Below are positions 61,587-64,000 of a stretch of DNA of 64,000 bases, piece by piece. Every line of letters starts with the position of its first letter. Positions within the stretch are counted from its first letter, which is position 1. The notes below the pieces were generated by a model. That model had not been told where the DNA came from, searched no databases, and worked only from the letters and a program-made list of their open reading frames with translations. Source of the stretch: Ornithinimicrobium sp. F0845 (lineage in GTDB: Bacteria > Actinomycetota > Actinomycetes > Actinomycetales > Dermatophilaceae); the NCBI RefSeq assembly GCF_023015765.1, contig NZ_JALKAL010000012.1:1-64000 (forward strand), written 5' to 3'. The translations under genes were made by a program, and so were the position numbers.

Positions 61587-62894
61587 GTGACCGACCACCG
61601 CACGAGTCCCGACGTGCTCTCCGCTCCCGACGTCGACGGCCTGCAGACCCGGACGGTCACCACCCTCATGGGCAGCCAGGTGATGGGTGGCATCGGCGTG
61701 GCCAGCGGCATCGCCGTCGCCGCCCTCATGGCGGCCGAGATCAGCGGCCGCGACGACCTGTCGGGGCTGGCGAACACCACCCAGGTCCTCGGCGGTGCAC
61801 TCATGACGATCCCGGTCGCCGCGCTCATGGCGGCCCGTGGGCGGCGGGCGGGCCTGGTGGCCGCGTACCTCGTCGGGACGGTCGGAGCGGCCCTGGCCAT
61901 CACCGCCGCGGTCGTGGGCCACTTCTGGCTGCTCCTGCTCGGCACCGCACTCTTCGGCGCCTCCAGCACCGCCAACAGCCAGGCCCGCTACGCCGCAGTG
62001 GATCTCGCGCCACCGAGTCGGCGCGGGCGCCACCTCAGCCTGGTGGTCTGGGCGACGACCATCGGCTCCGTGCTCGGCCCCAACATCCTCGGGCCCGGCA
62101 AGCAACTGGCCGGTGCCCTCGGACTGCCGCCGCTGGCCGGGGCATGGGTCTTCAGCGCCGCCGGGTTCCTCGTGGCGGCCACCCTCATCCACCTGCTGCT
62201 GCGACCGGACCCCCTGCTGACCGCCCGGGCCCTCGCCGACCACGGCGCCCCGCCCGGCCCGCGCGTCGGACAGCGCGGCTCGGTCGTCCACGGCCTGCGG
62301 GCGATCATCGCCTCCCCGGTCACCCGGCTGGGCACCATCGCGGTGACCGCGGGACACGTGGTCATGGTCGCGGTCATGGTGATGACCCCGATCCACATGT
62401 CCCACGGTCACGCGGAGGTGGAGGTGATCGGGTTCGTCATCTCGATCCACATCCTCGGCATGTACGGCCTGTCCCCCGTCGCGGGCTACCTCACCGACCG
62501 GTGGGGCGCGCGCCCCGTGATCGTGACCGGGGCCGTCATCCAGGTCGCCGCCTGTGTCCTCGCCGCGACCTCCCGGACCGGGTGGTCACTCGGGCTGCTC
62601 GCCGGCCTGTTCCTGCTCGGGCTGGGGTGGTCCTGCACCATGGTCGCCGGCTCGAACCTGGTCGTCGCGGGTGCGGCTGTCCACGACCGCGCCTCCGTCC
62701 AGGGCGCCTCTGACCTCGTGATGGGGTTGTCCGCCGCCACGGCGGGCGGACTCGCGGGCGTGGTTGTCCAGCACCTGGGCTACGACTGGCTCGGCGCCGC
62801 AGGTGCCCTCGTCGCCCTGCTCCTCGGGGCCTACACCGTGCTGTCCGCGCGCCGCACCGTCTCACCGGCCCCCGGACGCACCCCGGCGCGGTAG
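61587..62894 (+). CDS. MFS transporter
   Basis: The 435-residue protein has 12 predicted helices. The MFS loop 2/3 region is AARGRRAGL and the loop 8/9 region is TDRWGARPVIV. The start is GTG 61587, with ~120 bases of promoter region shared divergently with the riboswitch. The 3' end overlaps the AraC gene by 64 bases antisense. Substrate unknown. Confidence 0.9.
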   Translation: MTDHRTSPDVLSAPDVDGLQTRTVTTLMGSQVMGGIGVASGIAVAALMAAEISGRDDLSGLANTTQVLGGALMTIPVAALMAARGRRAGLVAAYLVGTVGAALAITAAVVGHFWLLLLGTALFGASSTANSQARYAAVDLAPPSRRGRHLSLVVWATTIGSVLGPNILGPGKQLAGALGLPPLAGAWVFSAAGFLVAATLIHLLLRPDPLLTARALADHGAPPGPRVGQRGSVVHGLRAIIASPVTRLGTIAVTAGHVVMVAVMVMTPIHMSHGHAEVEVIGFVISIHILGMYGLSPVAGYLTDRWGARPVIVTGAVIQVAACVLAATSRTGWSLGLLAGLFLLGLGWSCTMVAGSNLVVAGAAVHDRASVQGASDLVMGLSAATAGGLAGVVVQHLGYDWLGAAGALVALLLGAYTVLSARRTVSPAPGRTPAR

Positions 62895-63658
62895 ACCGAC
62901 GGCGGCACCCCGATCACGGCCGTGAACGCGCGGGTGAAGTGTGCCTGATCCGCGAAGCCCAGGGACGCCGCGAGAGCGGCCAGGTCCTCGCCCTCCCCCG
63001 CATCGATCAGCGCGGCCGCGTCCTGCAGGCGGTACCGGCGCAGCACCCACAGCGGCGACGCCCCGACATACTGCGAGAACATCCGCTGCAGGGTGCGCGG
63101 GGACACGCTGACCTGCTCGGCGACCCCGGGCAGGCTGACCTGGTCACGCCGGTGCATCAACTGCTCCGCTGCGCGGACCACGGAGTATGCCGGATCGCCG
63201 GCCACGCGGTCCTGCTGCGGCCCCAGCAACTCACCGAGGTAGGACAGGACGATCCCACGCCGGGCACCCTCGTCGGGCTCGGTCAGGACCGCCTGGGCGA
63301 CGTCGCGGACGCCGTGACCGAACACGCGGGTCGCCGGCACCACCGAGTCGGCCAGGTCCCGCATGGCGACCCCGAGGAGCGCGGTCAGGCCCCCGGGGTG
63401 GAAGGCCACGCCGCTCACCCGTCCCGCCACCGGCAGCTCGACGCGGAAGACCCGGCTGACCAGGCCGTGCACCAGCGGCGCGGGCACCTCGTGGCCGTGC
63501 AGCCGGCCGCCGACCGCGTCCTCGAAGGTGAGGTGCGCGATGGGGTTGGACAGCACGCTGGAGGCGAACGGCCGGGCGTCGGGCCTGCGCCACGTGACGC
63601 TCCAGAGATGCCGGACCACGAGCGAGACCGGCGCGGGAACCGACTCATCCCGCCCCAC
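62831..63658 (-). CDS. AraC-family regulator with DUF6597-like N-terminus
   Basis: The C-terminal two HTHs read LPGVAEQVSVSPRTLQRMF and DLAALAASLGFADQAHFTRAF. The N-terminal part (LVVRHLWSVTW) fits DUF6597. GTG 63658 is preferred since GGGAGG lies eight bases upstream, giving 275 residues. The frame is open to 63790, but that would collide with the divergent VOC start. It may regulate the VOC gene. Confidence 0.9.
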   Translation of the reverse strand: MGRDESVPAPVSLVVRHLWSVTWRRPDARPFASSVLSNPIAHLTFEDAVGGRLHGHEVPAPLVHGLVSRVFRVELPVAGRVSGVAFHPGGLTALLGVAMRDLADSVVPATRVFGHGVRDVAQAVLTEPDEGARRGIVLSYLGELLGPQQDRVAGDPAYSVVRAAEQLMHRRDQVSLPGVAEQVSVSPRTLQRMFSQYVGASPLWVLRRYRLQDAAALIDAGEGEDLAALAASLGFADQAHFTRAFTAVIGVPPSVYRAGVRPGAGETVRRADSTV

Positions 63659-63782
63659 GTCATACACCTCCCGCCCCTCGTCGGGCCACAGGATGCCCTT
63701 GGCCCGGGGTGCAGGATCCCGGGGTCCAGGTTGTCGTGAATCTGCAAGCGCCACGACTCCGAGCGTAGGCACGATGACTGAC

Positions 63783-64000
63783 ATGAGCACGCGCTACCAG
63801 CCGGACGGCTACACCACCCTGACCCCCCTCGTCGTCGTCTCCCCCGCCGCACGGGCCATCACGTTCTACGAGGACGTGTTCCGCGGCACGGTCACGTCCC
63901 GGATGGACGGACCGGAGGGCACCGTGCTGCACGCCGAGCTGCAGGTGGGCGACGGACGGCTCCAGCTGATGGACCCGCACGAGGACTACCACGCCGTGGC
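63783..64000 (+). CDS. VOC/glyoxalase-family protein, truncated at the window edge
   Basis: ATG 63783 opens a frame running to the end: STRYQPDGYTTLTPLVVV, then AITFYEDVFRGTV and HAELQVGDGRLQLMD. This is the typical start of a PhnB-like VOC protein, with beta-strand and metal-ligand positions. The last ~70 or so residues are missing. Divergent to the AraC gene across 124 bases. Confidence 0.85.
   Translation, partial: MSTRYQPDGYTTLTPLVVVSPAARAITFYEDVFRGTVTSRMDGPEGTVLHAELQVGDGRLQLMDPHEDYHAV

Overview
The window is high-GC, densely coded actinobacterial DNA. GTG starts are common, -10-only and apparently leaderless promoters occur, and hairpin terminators lack a U-tract. Family-level signs are an SCO6880-type conjugation protein, a monoderm Tad pilus, a mycobacterial-type DinB2 and a c-di-AMP riboswitch in front of an NlpC/P60 hydrolase. 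Together they suggest a Micrococcales-like actinobacterium; genus cannot be fixed from the sequence alone. No rRNA or CRISPR array was seen.

Positions 1 to about 31,030 look like the right-hand part of an integrative conjugative element (ICE). A tyrosine integrase and an excisionase-like HTH protein lie directly beside a tRNA-Val(CAC) gene whose 3' end faces them. Left of these are a double-XRE regulator and then a block of about 23.5 kb (28,363 down to 4,864), all on the minus strand and mostly with start/stop overlaps. Its first half encodes a Tad/Flp pilus: lipoprotein, secreted PKD-like protein, CpaB/SAF, TadZ-like, TadA, TadB, TadC, Flp pilin, two TadE, TadG and a LysM-BTAD membrane protein. 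After a hairpin terminator, the second half encodes a type IV secretion/conjugation machine: HTH protein, small protein, ParA-like protein, VirB2-like and VirB8-like candidates, VirB6-like protein, SCO6880 protein, VirB4 ATPase, a three-domain peptidoglycan hydrolase, a small membrane protein, a TraG/VirD4 coupling protein and a DUF4913 protein. No relaxase, prepilin peptidase or second attachment site is present, so the element probably continues to the left. The left end carries two nuclease-like cargo genes: a zinc-ribbon/PD-(D/E)XK protein and a DUF262-DUF1524-RAMA protein. Both look like anti-foreign-DNA functions.

From about 31.1 kb onward the DNA looks like ordinary chromosome. It holds pabC; pta-ackA; a lipoprotein and membrane protein pair; a TDT anion transporter; a tetR-mmpL unit with twin palindromic operators; a six-gene glycosyltransferase/ABC-exporter/phosphotransferase operon; a polar amino acid ABC importer; dinB2; an acyl-CoA synthetase broken by a one-base frameshift; a PCD-VOC fusion; a DrrAB-like ABC exporter; a TIGR02569-type kinase-like protein; a riboswitch-controlled NlpC/P60 hydrolase; an MFS permease; an AraC regulator; and the start of a VOC protein.

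The most interesting system is the composite Tad pilus plus T4SS on one mobile element. The pilus could serve mating-pair contact while the VirB/TraG part moves DNA. Secondary points are a Leu14 steric gate in DinB2, a branched inverted repeat at 37.3 kb, and an octamer (AGTATGCC) that recurs far more often than base composition predicts, including at rare codons.
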